A DNA stretch of 64,000 bases, from NCBI RefSeq assembly GCF_028747205.1, contig NZ_CP112880.1, positions 7,537,501 to 7,601,500 of the forward strand, given 5' to 3'. A model generated the notes under the pieces. The model worked only from the letters and a program-made list of their open reading frames with translations, was not told the origin of the DNA and did no database searches. The DNA comes from Streptomyces sp. CA-278952 (GTDB lineage: Bacteria > Actinomycetota > Actinomycetes > Streptomycetales > Streptomycetaceae). Positions 7,637 through 17,170 of the stretch are shown here, piece by piece (the first letter of the stretch is position 1; the number at the start of each line of letters is the position of its first letter). The translations under genes and the position numbers were made by a program.

Positions 7637-8530
7637 TCAGGACGGGGCGGCGGGCTGCGGATCGTGGCGCGGCATGGCCAGCAGGACGGAGAGGGCGAGC
7701 GCCGTGCCCCCCACCCGCAGGGCCAGCAGCAGCGGATCGTCGGGCAGCGTCTCGCCGAAGGCGAGCGTCCCGAGGACCGCGGTGAACACGCTGGTCACCG
7801 TGGTGCACACCGGCACGATGAGGGAGGCCCGGCAGCGCTGCAACGCCGTCTGCGACATCACCAGACCGGCCCCCGCCGTGAACAGCAGCAGATACGGATA
7901 CGGGGACGCCAGCAGCGACCATGCGGCCTCGCCGAGACCGGTGCCGGTCAGGCGGCTGGACGTGCCCTTGATGGCCAGCGAGCTGACCCCGTAGAGCAGG
8001 CCCACCGCCACCCCGTACCCGATACCGCTGGTCGGGACCCGGTGCCGTTTGGCCGCCCGGCTCTCGACCCGTACGTACAGCCAGACGCCCGCCCCCAGTG
8101 CGGGCACGCAGACCAGGAGCACCAGCGTCCACGGCGCGCCTCCGCTCACCACGTCCTCGCCCTCGCGCACCGAGGCGACGACCATCAGCAGGGCGACCAG
8201 CACCCCGCCCAGCGCGTAGCGTTCGCGGCCCGTCGACTCCTCGCCGAGCACCGCCGACGACAACAGCAGGAGCAGCACCAGACCGGAGACGAAGATGCCC
8301 TGCGCCGCCGCGATCGGCAGCGCCCGGTAGACGATCAGCTGGGCCCCGAACCCGGCCGCCAGCGCCAGCGCGCCGACGATCCACAGCGGACTGGTCAGCA
8401 GCGTCCGGACCACCCGCAGCGGCCGGCCCGCCGAGAGCGCGGGAAGCGAGCCGAGGGCCCGCTTCTCCACCACGAACCCCACGCTGTACAGCGCGTTGGC
8501 GATCAGCGCCGCGCCGACACCCCACCACAC
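7637..8530 (-). CDS. EamA/DMT-like integral membrane transporter
   Basis: 297 residues with about ten hydrophobic segments spread over the whole length, arranged as two halves (1-130 and 145-290). This is the layout of the drug/metabolite transporter superfamily. The first helix ALIANALYSVGFVVEKRAL resembles the EamA N-terminus, where small-solute exporters and lipid-sugar flippases occur. In an operon of glycosyl- and methyltransferases it may move a glycan precursor or polyprenyl intermediate across the membrane. The GTG start follows the upstream methyltransferase stop by 4 nt. Confidence 0.78.
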   Translation of the reverse strand: MWWGVGAALIANALYSVGFVVEKRALGSLPALSAGRPLRVVRTLLTSPLWIVGALALAAGFGAQLIVYRALPIAAAQGIFVSGLVLLLLLSSAVLGEESTGRERYALGGVLVALLMVVASVREGEDVVSGGAPWTLVLLVCVPALGAGVWLYVRVESRAAKRHRVPTSGIGYGVAVGLLYGVSSLAIKGTSSRLTGTGLGEAAWSLLASPYPYLLLFTAGAGLVMSQTALQRCRASLIVPVCTTVTSVFTAVLGTLAFGETLPDDPLLLALRVGGTALALSVLLAMPRHDPQPAAPS

Positions 8531-8534
8531 CGCG

Positions 8535-9260
8535 CTACCTCCGCCGCGCGTGGGCCAGCAGGATGGAGGCGGCCCCGGGCACCGAGCACGCCGCCCGGTC
8601 CAGCAGCCGCAGCGGACGAGGCACCCCGTGGAAGGGGGCGCCCGTGATCCTCACGTCGTCGAAGCCGGACGCCGCCAGGAACGAGCGCAGCGCACGCGCG
8701 GTGTACAGCCGCAGATGCCCGACCACCTCGGAGCCGGGGCGGCCGTGGATCCCGCGCAGACTGACCTCCGAGAACACCGGCTGCACCCCGGCGAGCAGCA
8801 GCGCCCGGTTGTACCAGGCCGCCAGGTTCGGGGTGGACAGCATCAGATGGCCGCCGGGCCGCAGGACCCGCCGCAGCTCGTCCAGCGCCTGGTCCGGGTC
8901 GACCAGGTGCTCCAGGATCTCGCTGAACAGCACCGCGTCCGCGCACCCGTCGGCCAGCGGCAGCCCGCCGTGCTCCAGCTCGCCGCGCACCACGAGGCCC
9001 ATCCGGGGGCGGGCCCTGCGCAGCGCGTCCTGCGACCAGTCGACGCCGATCAGCCGGTGCCCGGCGAGGACCGGGGCCGCCGTGGCCGCCGCCGTGCCGT
9101 CGCCGCACCCGATGTCGAGGATCACCTGCCCCGGCGCGCCCAGCGCGTCGGCCAGCAGCCGGGCCTGCCGCAGGGTGCGCCCGTCGCCCGAGGCGACGGG
9201 AACGGCCGGGTTCTCGTAGAAGTCCCGCAGCCCGGGCGGGGGAGAGGTGGTGCCGGTCAT
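8535..9260 (-). CDS. Class I SAM-dependent methyltransferase
   Basis: 241 residues. Motif I ILDIGCGDGTAA is followed by LIGVDWSQDAL (acidic loop) and FSEILEHLVDPDQALDELRRVLRPGGHL, the methyltransferase type 11/23 pattern. The substrate is unknown; the operon suggests a sugar, lipid or acyl-glycan. Its ATG overlaps the stop of the condensation-type gene by 4 nt (ATGA, 9257-9260), which implies coupled translation. Confidence 0.88.
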   Translation of the reverse strand: MTGTTSPPPGLRDFYENPAVPVASGDGRTLRQARLLADALGAPGQVILDIGCGDGTAAATAAPVLAGHRLIGVDWSQDALRRARPRMGLVVRGELEHGGLPLADGCADAVLFSEILEHLVDPDQALDELRRVLRPGGHLMLSTPNLAAWYNRALLLAGVQPVFSEVSLRGIHGRPGSEVVGHLRLYTARALRSFLAASGFDDVRITGAPFHGVPRPLRLLDRAACSVPGAASILLAHARRR

Positions 9261-10585
9261 ACGGTCTCCGAGGACGTCGAGGCCAGGTGACGGGTGAACA
9301 GCTCACGCAGGCGTACGCCGTCCTCGTCGCCCAGCAGGGTGCGCGACCAGCGCAGCGCCAGATGCAGCCGGCCACCCGTGGACGCCGTGGTGAACGTCAG
9401 CCCCCGGGGCATCCGGGCGGGCGCGGAGAACCACACCGCGGTGGCCCGGCCCGCCTCCCCGAAGTCCAACGGGTACGGCACCCGGCCGATGTTGCTCAGC
9501 AGCGTCGTCGAGGTCCACGGCCCCGCCAGCACCCGCAGCCCCCGGGTGAGGGCGGCGCGGGCGGCCACCGGCAGCAGCGGCGCGGTCAGCAGGGAGGCGG
9601 AACGGCCCAACGGGGGACGGGGGCGCGCCTTGAGCGCCCGGGTACGCTCCGCGGTCGCCCGGAGCAGTGCGGGGATGTCGGCCCCGGGCGCCAGTTCGGA
9701 CGCGGCGAACCCGACCTCCACCAGCCGGGTGCCGTTCCCGATCGGCATCTCGGGGCCCCGGGTGCGGTCGTCGACCGGCATGGTGATCCGCAGCGGCTGG
9801 CGGTCGGCCCCCGGCGCGCCCCGCTCCCGGTTCCACTCGGCCACCGTGAGCGCGGTGGCCACCATCAGCTGGTCGTTCACCGTGTAGGGCGCCCCGGACT
9901 CCCGCCGGGGGACCGGCAGTTCGACCAGCAGCATGGCGTTGCCCGGCACCGGCGCGGGCCCCGGCGAGCCCGCCGCGATCCGGGCGGGCCGGGCCAGCGC
10001 CGCCGCCGGGGACTCCCCGACGAGCGGCTCGGACGCCGGCCGCGCGGGTGCGGGGGGCGGCGGGACGCGGTGCGCGCCGTAGACTTCGGCGGCCGTCGCC
10101 GCCAGCCGCATGCAGGCCGGGCCGTCGAGGGCGGTGTGGTGCACGGTGAAGAGCAGAACGCACCCCTCGGTCCCCGGCTCCTCGACCACGGCGAGCCGCA
10201 GCGGCGGCGACGCCGTCAGGGGAGGGGCCTCGTCCAGCGCCCGCGCCCGGGCCCGGTCGAGGGCCCCGGGCGCGGACGGCGGGAAGGAGACCGGGTCCGT
10301 GTCGGGACTCCCGGTCAGCTCCCACTCGTAGCGCCGGGCGAACGGGGTCCGGGGGCGCTCCCGCATCAGCGCCCGGGGGTGCCGGGCGAGCGCCTCGGCG
10401 AACGCGGAGCGCAGCCGCGCCTCGTCCACCCGGCCGGGCAGATGGATCTCGATGTGCACGGTGTTCGGCTCGGCGTCCTGCGCACAGTGCCGGGCCACCT
10501 CGTCGACCACCGGGAACGGCACCCGGGCCGGGGCCCCGGGGCGGGGCGCACCACCCCGCGCCCGGGGTTGCTGCGTGGTCGCCAT
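9257..10585 (-). CDS. Condensation-domain-like acyltransferase
   Basis: 442 residues forming a single domain. The condensation/PapA catalytic motif HHTALDG is at residues 149-155 and a DFGEAG element near residue 370 corresponds to the DFGWG structural motif. Stand-alone proteins of this type transfer acyl groups onto hydroxyls or amines; actinobacterial PapA proteins acylate cell-envelope glycolipids. There are no NRPS modules nearby, so acylation of the glycan made by this operon is more likely than peptide synthesis. Its start codon overlaps the stop of the AftD-like gene (TGATG at 10583-10587). Confidence 0.82.
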   Translation of the reverse strand: MATTQQPRARGGAPRPGAPARVPFPVVDEVARHCAQDAEPNTVHIEIHLPGRVDEARLRSAFAEALARHPRALMRERPRTPFARRYEWELTGSPDTDPVSFPPSAPGALDRARARALDEAPPLTASPPLRLAVVEEPGTEGCVLLFTVHHTALDGPACMRLAATAAEVYGAHRVPPPPAPARPASEPLVGESPAAALARPARIAAGSPGPAPVPGNAMLLVELPVPRRESGAPYTVNDQLMVATALTVAEWNRERGAPGADRQPLRITMPVDDRTRGPEMPIGNGTRLVEVGFAASELAPGADIPALLRATAERTRALKARPRPPLGRSASLLTAPLLPVAARAALTRGLRVLAGPWTSTTLLSNIGRVPYPLDFGEAGRATAVWFSAPARMPRGLTFTTASTGGRLHLALRWSRTLLGDEDGVRLRELFTRHLASTSSETV

Positions 10586-13500
10586 CAGGTGCTCCCTCCG
10601 GGACGGGGCGGCTGCTGCTGCTGACCGCCGAGCTGCCGCGTCGGGCCGTCACCGCCGTCACCGCCGCCCCCTTCACCCGAGCCGGATCCGTACCCGGTTC
10701 CGGGCGCGGGAGGCGGGGTCCCCTGCGGCCGCTTCGGGTCGGTGGACAGCGTCCGGCCCGAAGCGGCGGCGGCCTGCGCCGGAACCGTGGGCGCCTCGCC
10801 GTCCGCGGCGGCCGTGCCCCGGCCCCCGGCGGCCCGCCTGCCGAGCGGCTCGCGCCCGACCGTGACCAGCGCGGCGAACAGGCCGACCACCGCCAGGAAC
10901 TGGGCCGTCGCGCCGAACGCGCCCTCGCCCGCCGCCGTGGTCTCCCCGGTGCCCACCGCCGCGACGACACCCGCGGCGGCCATCGCCGCGAACGCGACCG
11001 GCGCGAGCAGCCTCGGCCGGAAGTGGGCGACGACGGCGAGGACCGGCACCGCCAGGGCGAGCGGCCCCGCGATCACCACCCCCACCAGGGTGAGCGCCAC
11101 CGTGCCCAGGACCAGCCCCGGACCGGGCGCGACGGGCTGCTCCTCGGCCGCGGACGGCTCGGCCCCCCGACGGCGTACGAAGGCGAGCCCCACGAGCACC
11201 AGGAGCAGGACCCCCGCACCGATCAGACCCACCTGGTAGATCCGGGCCGGCTCGTACTCCAGGGTGACCTTGCCGCCCTCGCCCTCCGGGACCAGCCAGG
11301 CTTGCTGCCAGCCGTCGATCCGCAGCGGCGTCAGCTCCTCGCCGTCCAGGGTGGCCTTCCAGCCCTTGTTGTGGTTCTCGTGGATCTGGAGGTAGGAGGC
11401 CTCGCCCGCGCCGACGGCGATCGTGCGCCGGTCGCCGTCGCCCCGCTCGACGTCCACCGAACGCGGCGTGCCCGCCGCGGCCTCGGAGGTTCCGTTGCTC
11501 AGCGTGACGTCCGTGATGGCGAGCGGTCCCGCGTCACCCGCCTCGACGGTGGTGGACGAGGCGGCCAGCTCCACCGTGCCGCCCTCGGTGCACGGCGTGA
11601 CCTCGATGGGGCGGCGCTGCGTCAGGTCCCGCACCAGGCCCTCGGCCCGGGTCTCCAGGAACGTACCGCCGACGGACAGGACAGGACCCTTGCCGCAGGC
11701 CAGGCTGAAGGTCTTGTCCGGCTTCGGCTGCGGCGAGCGGTACTCCTCCAGGGCCGGGATATAGATCTCGCTCAGCCCGACCGGCAACTGCAACTGGTCG
11801 TCGGCGACCGGGTTGTGGACGGTCAGCGGCGCCTGACGCGAGATGGTGATGTCCATCCGGTCGGTCCTGATGGGCGAGAAGCGGGCCATGCCGTTCTCGT
11901 CCACGGAGGCCACCGCGGTGCCGTCGGGGGAGCTGATCTGCACCTGCTCGGGGCGGGTGGACAGGCCGCCGGCCGCCGCGAAGACGATCTCCCCGACCTC
12001 CTTCTTCTCCGGCCAGGACAGATGCAGTACGGGGCGTTCGCCCGCGATCCACGCCGTGGTCAGATCACCGTCGGTCAGATTGCGCGGAGTGAGACTGGTG
12101 CCCAGCCGTGCCGTGGAGTCGGCGCTCACCTCGATCTTGTCCCGCTCGCCCGTCAGCTCGAAGAGCAGCTTGTCCAGGGCCTCGCCGGGCACCGGCACCG
12201 CGCTCGCGGACACCTTGTACGGGCCCGCCTCCTGCGCGGTGAACTGCCGGTGCAGGCCGACCTCGGCCGCCACCGACGACAGACCGCCGGGGTCGCTGCC
12301 CCGCCGCAGCGAGTAGAGAGTGGAGTCCGCGCCCTCGCGCGGCGCGTCGGAGGGCAGCTCCAGCATCCGGGTCACCTGCACCCCGGGGATCGCGATGTCG
12401 GTGAAGCCGGCGCCGGTGAGCCCGGGACGCCCCTGCTGGGACTCCAGGATCGTCACCTTCAGCCAGGAAGCCTGCCCGGCGGGCGCGGCCACCGGCTGCG
12501 CCGATCCGTCCGTCTTCAGCGGGCTGTCCTTGAAGCCCCGCTCGGTCTCGACCCGGACGACGGTCGGTGCGGCCCGCACGTTCGCGCTGGGCAGCGGCGT
12601 CACCTGGAGCGAGCCCGGAAGCTCTGTCGGTGTGGTGAAGTCGATCCGCACCCACTCGTCCTCGGGAGAGCCCGGGGACCCTTCCGCCCACCCGGTGTCC
12701 GGGTTGCCGTCGAAGGCGTTGACCGGGTCGTACTGCGGCAGATGGAACAGCCAGTTCCCCACCGACGAGGCGCTGACCTCCTTGGCTCCGCGCAGCACGG
12801 CCGTCGTCTGGTGCTCCGCGCCGGAGGTCGGCAGGATCTGCCGGGGGCTCCGGTCCGGATCCTGCGCGGCCTGAACCGCGTTGCGCTCATCGGCGGTGTA
12901 CGTGTACGAGGTGTTGGAGTTGACGAGACCGAACCGGGTGTCGGCGCGCCGCAGCCCGTCGCCTGCCGCGTACAGCGAGGGCCGTCCCAGACCCGGGTGC
13001 GCGTCACCGGCCAGCACGGCCGGCCGGCCGTTCAGCGCGCCGCTCGCCGACAGCGGCAGCAGGGACTCGGGCCCGCCGCTCACGACGGCCGTCGAGGCCA
13101 CCGGGGACGTGGTCGCCCGCCCCGGACGCTCCGTGCCGGTGGGCGGCTCGTAGATCTCCACGGCCCGCTGCCGCGGATAGAGGCCCTCGACCTGCACGGG
13201 GGTGTCCGCCGCGATCCGGCCGCCGGTCATCACCGGACCGAAACCGGTCACGCGCTGGTACCCGGACGCCTCCAGGGTGCGCTTCACCGTGGCCGTGGGG
13301 ACGTACCCCAACTGGTCGGGATCGAGGTCGTTGCGGACCACCACGTAGTGCAGTCCCGCCCGGTTGAGGTACTCGCTCAGTCCGGGGACCTCGCCGCCGG
13401 TGGTCAGCGCCTGCTCGACGGCGTCCATCGCGCGCCGGTTGCCCGGCGTGCCGAACGGCACGTAATCCCGTTGCGCCCAGGGCGAGTTCGCCAGCACGTC

Positions 13501-14976
13501 CAGCGGCTGGTCGATCGGGGAACCCCAGGTGTAGATGCCGTGCGCGGTCGCGGGGACCACCAGGGCGCGGTCGTCGGCCGAGTTCTTCTTCAGCCAGTTC
13601 CCGGTCGTCTCCCAGTACGTGGGCAGCTGCTGGAACGAACCGGTCTGGAGGATCGAGCCGTTGACGTACGGCCAGGCGAGACCCGGCAGCACGAGCGCGG
13701 CCGCGATCACCGGTACGAGACGGCGGGCGCGCACCGCGCTGCCGCCGCCCCGCGCCGCCGCGGCGACGGAGGCCACCGCCGTGAGGTGCGCGAGGCCCAG
13801 GGCCAGCGCCAGCGCCAGCCCCGTCTGGAACTTGTAGATGTTGCGGAACGGCACCAGCCAGCCGTCCAGCCAGTCCTGCACGGTCCCGTGGAACAGCCCG
13901 CCCAGCGCACCGCCGTAGCCGGCGAGCGTGATGAGCGCGACGCTCAGCACGGTCAGCACCAGCCAGCGGCGCTCGGGCAGATCACGGCGTGCCAGCCCCG
14001 CAAGGCCCAGGGCGGCGGCGAGCGCCGAGCCCAGGATGGTGACGGTCGCGGTGGCGACGGTCCAGCCGGCGGGCAGCCAGGCCTCGCCGAAGTTCAGATA
14101 GCCGACCCAGTTCCCGCCGCCGCGCAGCACCTCGGTCGCCGACATCGTCGTCGTGGTGGTGTACGAGGACTCCACGTACGGCATGAAGTTCTCGCCGTAG
14201 ATCCCCAGCAGCAGCAGCGGAACGATCCACCAGGCGGTCGCCAGGATCACGCCCGGGATCCACCACGCCAGCAGGGCGCGCTTGCGCGGCCCGCCGGGAC
14301 GGGACAGCAGATACAGCCCCACCGGCAGCAGCGAGGCCAGCGTGGACGCGGCGTTGACGCCGCCCATCAGCGGGATCAGCAGCGCGGACCGGGCCGCGGC
14401 GATCCTCGGCGAGAGCCGCGGGTCGGTCAGCGGCAGCAGCACCCACGGCAGCAGGGCGCCCGGCAGGGCCGCCGCCGAGGTCGAGCCCACGACGATGGTG
14501 TACGTCGGCCACAGCGCGTACGCGACCGCGGCCGGCAGCCGGCTGGCCGGGGAACCCACGGCCAGCCGCTCCGCCAGCCGGAGCGCACCCCAGAAGGCGG
14601 TCGCCACGATCAGCGACAGCCACAGCCGCTCCGCGAGCCAGACCGGTACGTGCAGCAGGTCGGCGGCCCCGTAGTACGGCAGCATCGGAATGGCGTAGCC
14701 CACGTACTGGTCGGCTATCCCGCCGAACCCGGCCCGGCTGTGCCACAGCTCGCCCAGGTCGCCCAGGAAGCGCCAGGGATCGGCGACGACGCCGAGCTTG
14801 GTGTCGAACGTCATCCGGCCGGGCGACACCGCGAGGAACGCCGCGAACACGGCGGCCCAGAAGCCCAGCAGCCAGCGCCGTGAGCGGGGCGTGGGCGGTC
14901 CGTCGGCGGGGCCGGAGGGCGCGGGACCCGCGCCCTCCGGAGCCGTGGACCGGGGTGGGTGGACAGCGCTGGTCAT
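10585..14976 (-). CDS. AftD-like alpha-(1->3)-arabinofuranosyltransferase, GT-C fold
   Basis: 1463 residues from the ATG at 14976, which overlaps the upstream methyltransferase stop (ATGA). After a Pro-rich cytoplasmic tail, the N-terminal third has about a dozen membrane helices with the DUF3367/AftD signature: an acidic FDTKLGVVADPW loop after helix 1 and a D/Y-rich periplasmic loop, as in GT-C enzymes that use decaprenyl-phosphate sugars. The long extracytoplasmic middle holds discoidin (F5/8 type C)-like carbohydrate-binding modules (FDGNPDTGWAEG; LTDGDLTTAWIAG). The C-terminus returns to membrane helices and a Gly/Gln/Pro-rich tail. In mycobacteria AftD branches arabinan; Streptomyces lacks arabinogalactan, so the acceptor here is unknown. 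Confidence 0.85.
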   Translation of the reverse strand: MTSAVHPPRSTAPEGAGPAPSGPADGPPTPRSRRWLLGFWAAVFAAFLAVSPGRMTFDTKLGVVADPWRFLGDLGELWHSRAGFGGIADQYVGYAIPMLPYYGAADLLHVPVWLAERLWLSLIVATAFWGALRLAERLAVGSPASRLPAAVAYALWPTYTIVVGSTSAAALPGALLPWVLLPLTDPRLSPRIAAARSALLIPLMGGVNAASTLASLLPVGLYLLSRPGGPRKRALLAWWIPGVILATAWWIVPLLLLGIYGENFMPYVESSYTTTTTMSATEVLRGGGNWVGYLNFGEAWLPAGWTVATATVTILGSALAAALGLAGLARRDLPERRWLVLTVLSVALITLAGYGGALGGLFHGTVQDWLDGWLVPFRNIYKFQTGLALALALGLAHLTAVASVAAAARGGGSAVRARRLVPVIAAALVLPGLAWPYVNGSILQTGSFQQLPTYWETTGNWLKKNSADDRALVVPATAHGIYTWGSPIDQPLDVLANSPWAQRDYVPFGTPGNRRAMDAVEQALTTGGEVPGLSEYLNRAGLHYVVVRNDLDPDQLGYVPTATVKRTLEASGYQRVTGFGPVMTGGRIAADTPVQVEGLYPRQRAVEIYEPPTGTERPGRATTSPVASTAVVSGGPESLLPLSASGALNGRPAVLAGDAHPGLGRPSLYAAGDGLRRADTRFGLVNSNTSYTYTADERNAVQAAQDPDRSPRQILPTSGAEHQTTAVLRGAKEVSASSVGNWLFHLPQYDPVNAFDGNPDTGWAEGSPGSPEDEWVRIDFTTPTELPGSLQVTPLPSANVRAAPTVVRVETERGFKDSPLKTDGSAQPVAAPAGQASWLKVTILESQQGRPGLTGAGFTDIAIPGVQVTRMLELPSDAPREGADSTLYSLRRGSDPGGLSSVAAEVGLHRQFTAQEAGPYKVSASAVPVPGEALDKLLFELTGERDKIEVSADSTARLGTSLTPRNLTDGDLTTAWIAGERPVLHLSWPEKKEVGEIVFAAAGGLSTRPEQVQISSPDGTAVASVDENGMARFSPIRTDRMDITISRQAPLTVHNPVADDQLQLPVGLSEIYIPALEEYRSPQPKPDKTFSLACGKGPVLSVGGTFLETRAEGLVRDLTQRRPIEVTPCTEGGTVELAASSTTVEAGDAGPLAITDVTLSNGTSEAAAGTPRSVDVERGDGDRRTIAVGAGEASYLQIHENHNKGWKATLDGEELTPLRIDGWQQAWLVPEGEGGKVTLEYEPARIYQVGLIGAGVLLLVLVGLAFVRRRGAEPSAAEEQPVAPGPGLVLGTVALTLVGVVIAGPLALAVPVLAVVAHFRPRLLAPVAFAAMAAAGVVAAVGTGETTAAGEGAFGATAQFLAVVGLFAALVTVGREPLGRRAAGGRGTAAADGEAPTVPAQAAAASGRTLSTDPKRPQGTPPPAPGTGYGSGSGEGGGGDGGDGPTRQLGGQQQQPPRPGGST

Positions 14977-15692
14977 GAACACCGCCGGAGGATGAGGAGG
15001 AGGTTCCAGGTGGCGAATTCCCGCAGTACGGGGATGCGCGGCACGAGCTGGGGAAGGACGGGCCAGTAGCGCGAGCGTGCTGAGACGACGGTCACGTCGG
15101 AGCGGCTCCGGACGTGGCTCAGGGTCTCCCCGACGCCGATCTTGAAGAGGTTCTCGCCGAGCCGGTGCTTGGCCGGGCCGCCGGTGCGCCGCTCGTAGCG
15201 GCTCCGGGCACGTTCGGCGCCGAGGTAGTGCCAGGGCGCCCACTCATGGCCGCCCCAGGGGGAGAGCCAGTTGGTGTACGAGACGTAGATGAGGCCGCCG
15301 GGGCGGGTCACCCGCGCCATCTCGCTGAGGAAGGTGTGCGGATCGGCGACGTGCTCCAGCACGTTGGAGGAGAAGCAGACGTCGGCCGCGCCGTCGGCGA
15401 GCGGCAGCAGATAGCCGTCGGCGACGACGGTGTCCGCGCGCTGCCCGGGGCCGATCTCCGCCGGATCCGGTTCGAAGAGGTAGCTGTGCGCACCGCGCCG
15501 CCGGAACTCGCGGGTGAAGTAGCCGTCGCCGCCGCCGATGTCCACGACGACCTTGTCGCGGAGCGGACCGTGCCGCTCGACCTGGTCGGCCGCGTCACGG
15601 GCCAGCAGGGTGTACGCCGTGGCGGGGTCGCCCTGTTCGCGCAGGAAGGCGCGGAACAGGGCGGCCGACCGCCGGAACGAGGGGTCCTTCAC
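14973..15692 (-). CDS. Class I SAM-dependent methyltransferase
   Basis: 239 residues. VVVDIGGGDGYFTREF is motif I and FSSNVLEHVADPHTFLSEMARVTRP is the motif II-III region. The C-terminal part is rich in aromatic and basic residues (WLSPWGGHEWAPWHYLG), a feature of methyltransferases in surface polysaccharide and lipoglycan clusters. Start: a GTG at 15692 that overlaps the glycosyltransferase stop (GTGA). The open frame extends far upstream inside the glycosyltransferase gene but that part has no methyltransferase similarity. It is coupled at both ends. Confidence 0.87.
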   Translation of the reverse strand: MKDPSFRRSAALFRAFLREQGDPATAYTLLARDAADQVERHGPLRDKVVVDIGGGDGYFTREFRRRGAHSYLFEPDPAEIGPGQRADTVVADGYLLPLADGAADVCFSSNVLEHVADPHTFLSEMARVTRPGGLIYVSYTNWLSPWGGHEWAPWHYLGAERARSRYERRTGGPAKHRLGENLFKIGVGETLSHVRSRSDVTVVSARSRYWPVLPQLVPRIPVLREFATWNLLLILRRCS

Positions 15693-16876
15693 GCGCTCGC
15701 GCCGATCACCGGGGCGCTCGGGCCGCTCACGGCCCCGGCGCCGGCGGCCGCCTCGGCGGCGACCGCGGCGAACCGGCGCACACTGGCGGTCCACCGGTAG
15801 TCGGCGGCCCGTTCCCGGGCGGCCCTGCCCATTGTCTCGCGCCGCTCGTCGTCCAGCGCGAGCGCGCACCAGGAGGCGGCGAAGGAGGAGGCGCCCGGGG
15901 CGAGGATCCCGGTGACACCGTCCTCGACGGAGTCGCGCAGCCCCGGCACGTCGAAGCCCAGGGTCGGGGTGGACCGGGCCGCGGCCTCCGTGACGACGAG
16001 ACCCCACCCTTCTACGGCGGCCGGGTGCAGCAGCATCCACGCGGCGCAGAGCAGCCGGTGCTTCTCCGCTTCGGTCACATGACCGGTGAACTCCACACCG
16101 GGACCCGCGAGTCGTTCCAGCCGGGCCCGCTCGGGGCCGTCGCCGACGATGACGAGCCGGCCGCCGGTGACCGGCCGGACCCGCTCCCAGAGCTGGAGCA
16201 GCAGATCGATGCGCTTGTAGTCGACGAGCCGGCCCAGCGCCACGAACAGCGGTGTGGCGGACCGCTTGCCCTGCGGGCTCGGCTCCTGGACGCCGTTGTG
16301 CACCACCCGGATCCGCCGGTCGGGCACGCCCAGTTCGCGCAGCGCGCCCGCCGTGGACGGGGACACCGCGATCATCAGGTGGTCGCGGTAGGCCCGGGAC
16401 AGGGCCCAGTGTTCGAGCTTGCGCCCGGCACGGGCCACCGGCGTCGGGAAGCGCATGTCCCACAGGTCGGTGTGCACGTGGTTGACCAGGCAGACCGTGG
16501 GTCCGCGGTGCCACAGCGGGGCCAGGTACGGCATGCCGTTGCAGACCTCGACGAGCAGGTCGCACGTGCCGATCCGCCGGGTGAACGCGGACCGCGCGCC
16601 GACGTAGTGCCCCAGCGCGGAGCCTGCCGAGACGACCCGGTAGGGCCGGCGGGCGGCCGGTCCGCCGCACAGCAGCGTGACGTCGTGGCCCTGCTCGGTG
16701 AGACCCAGGGCGAGCTGGTCGACCAGCAGCTCGGAGCCGCCGGCGGCCGGATTGCCCAGGTCGCGGTGGGCGAGGAAGACGATGCGTCTCGGGGTTGCGG
16801 GGACCGTGACGGGCGCCGGGCCCTGACCCGGACGCGCGACGGCGTCAAGCAGTGGGGGAGGGACGTGCTGGGGCAT
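15689..16876 (-). CDS. GT4-family glycosyltransferase
   Basis: 395 residues from the ATG at 16876, preceded by TTGGAG about 6 nt upstream. A GT-B fold is visible: an N-terminal Rossmann domain starting RRIVFLAHRDLGNPAAGGSE, where the Gly-rich loop contacts the donor, and a C-terminal GT4 domain with FVALGRLVDYKRIDLLL and the EGWGLVVTEAAA motif (the E-x7-E type donor site). It is a retaining, cytoplasmic-face enzyme expected to add a hexose to a lipid or glycan acceptor. First gene of the eight-gene operon; the 294-nt gap upstream must hold the promoter. Confidence 0.9.
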   Translation of the reverse strand: MPQHVPPPLLDAVARPGQGPAPVTVPATPRRIVFLAHRDLGNPAAGGSELLVDQLALGLTEQGHDVTLLCGGPAARRPYRVVSAGSALGHYVGARSAFTRRIGTCDLLVEVCNGMPYLAPLWHRGPTVCLVNHVHTDLWDMRFPTPVARAGRKLEHWALSRAYRDHLMIAVSPSTAGALRELGVPDRRIRVVHNGVQEPSPQGKRSATPLFVALGRLVDYKRIDLLLQLWERVRPVTGGRLVIVGDGPERARLERLAGPGVEFTGHVTEAEKHRLLCAAWMLLHPAAVEGWGLVVTEAAARSTPTLGFDVPGLRDSVEDGVTGILAPGASSFAASWCALALDDERRETMGRAARERAADYRWTASVRRFAAVAAEAAAGAGAVSGPSAPVIGASA

Positions 16877-17024
16877 GGGTGCTCCAACTCGGCTCGGGGG
16901 GCGGGGACTGGGGGGAGCGGCCCTCTGGGCGAGGGCCGCTTGGAGCGGGGGACGTACCGGGGGGCCGGGACAGGGGCGCACCGGGCCGGAGGATCCGGCT
17001 GCGGGGCGAGGGATCGGGAAGAGG

Positions 17025-17051
17025 GTGATGAGCGTGATGAGCGTGATGAGG
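17025..17051. repeat. 9-bp tandem repeat, three copies
   Basis: GTGATGAGC is repeated at 17025, 17034 and 17043 (last copy one base different, GTGATGAGG). It lies in the 294-nt gap upstream of the glycosyltransferase operon. The rest of that gap is G-rich and shows no convincing gene; translation of the repeat only gives a Leu-Ile-Thr run in an unused upstream extension. Confidence 0.8.
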
Positions 17052-17170
17052 AAGTGAAGGGGAGAAGGACGGACGGGACGAGACCGGGGGGCCGTGCTCT
17101 GGTGGGGATAGACAGTTTTCGCCACGGGTACGCGCCCGGCTACTCACCGGTGCAACAACTTGCCGGTAAC

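Noticed and set aside
11023..14883. A 1286-codon open frame antisense to the AftD-like gene
   Set aside because: Its product is Gly/Arg/Gln/His-rich with no domain pattern. Such long antisense frames are normal in DNA with strong third-position G/C bias.
16877..17125. N-terminal extension of the GT4 glycosyltransferase with a Leu-Ile-Thr repeat
   Set aside because: The extension is Pro/Arg-rich, reads through the 9-bp repeat, and the ATG at 16876 has a good SD and the right family length.
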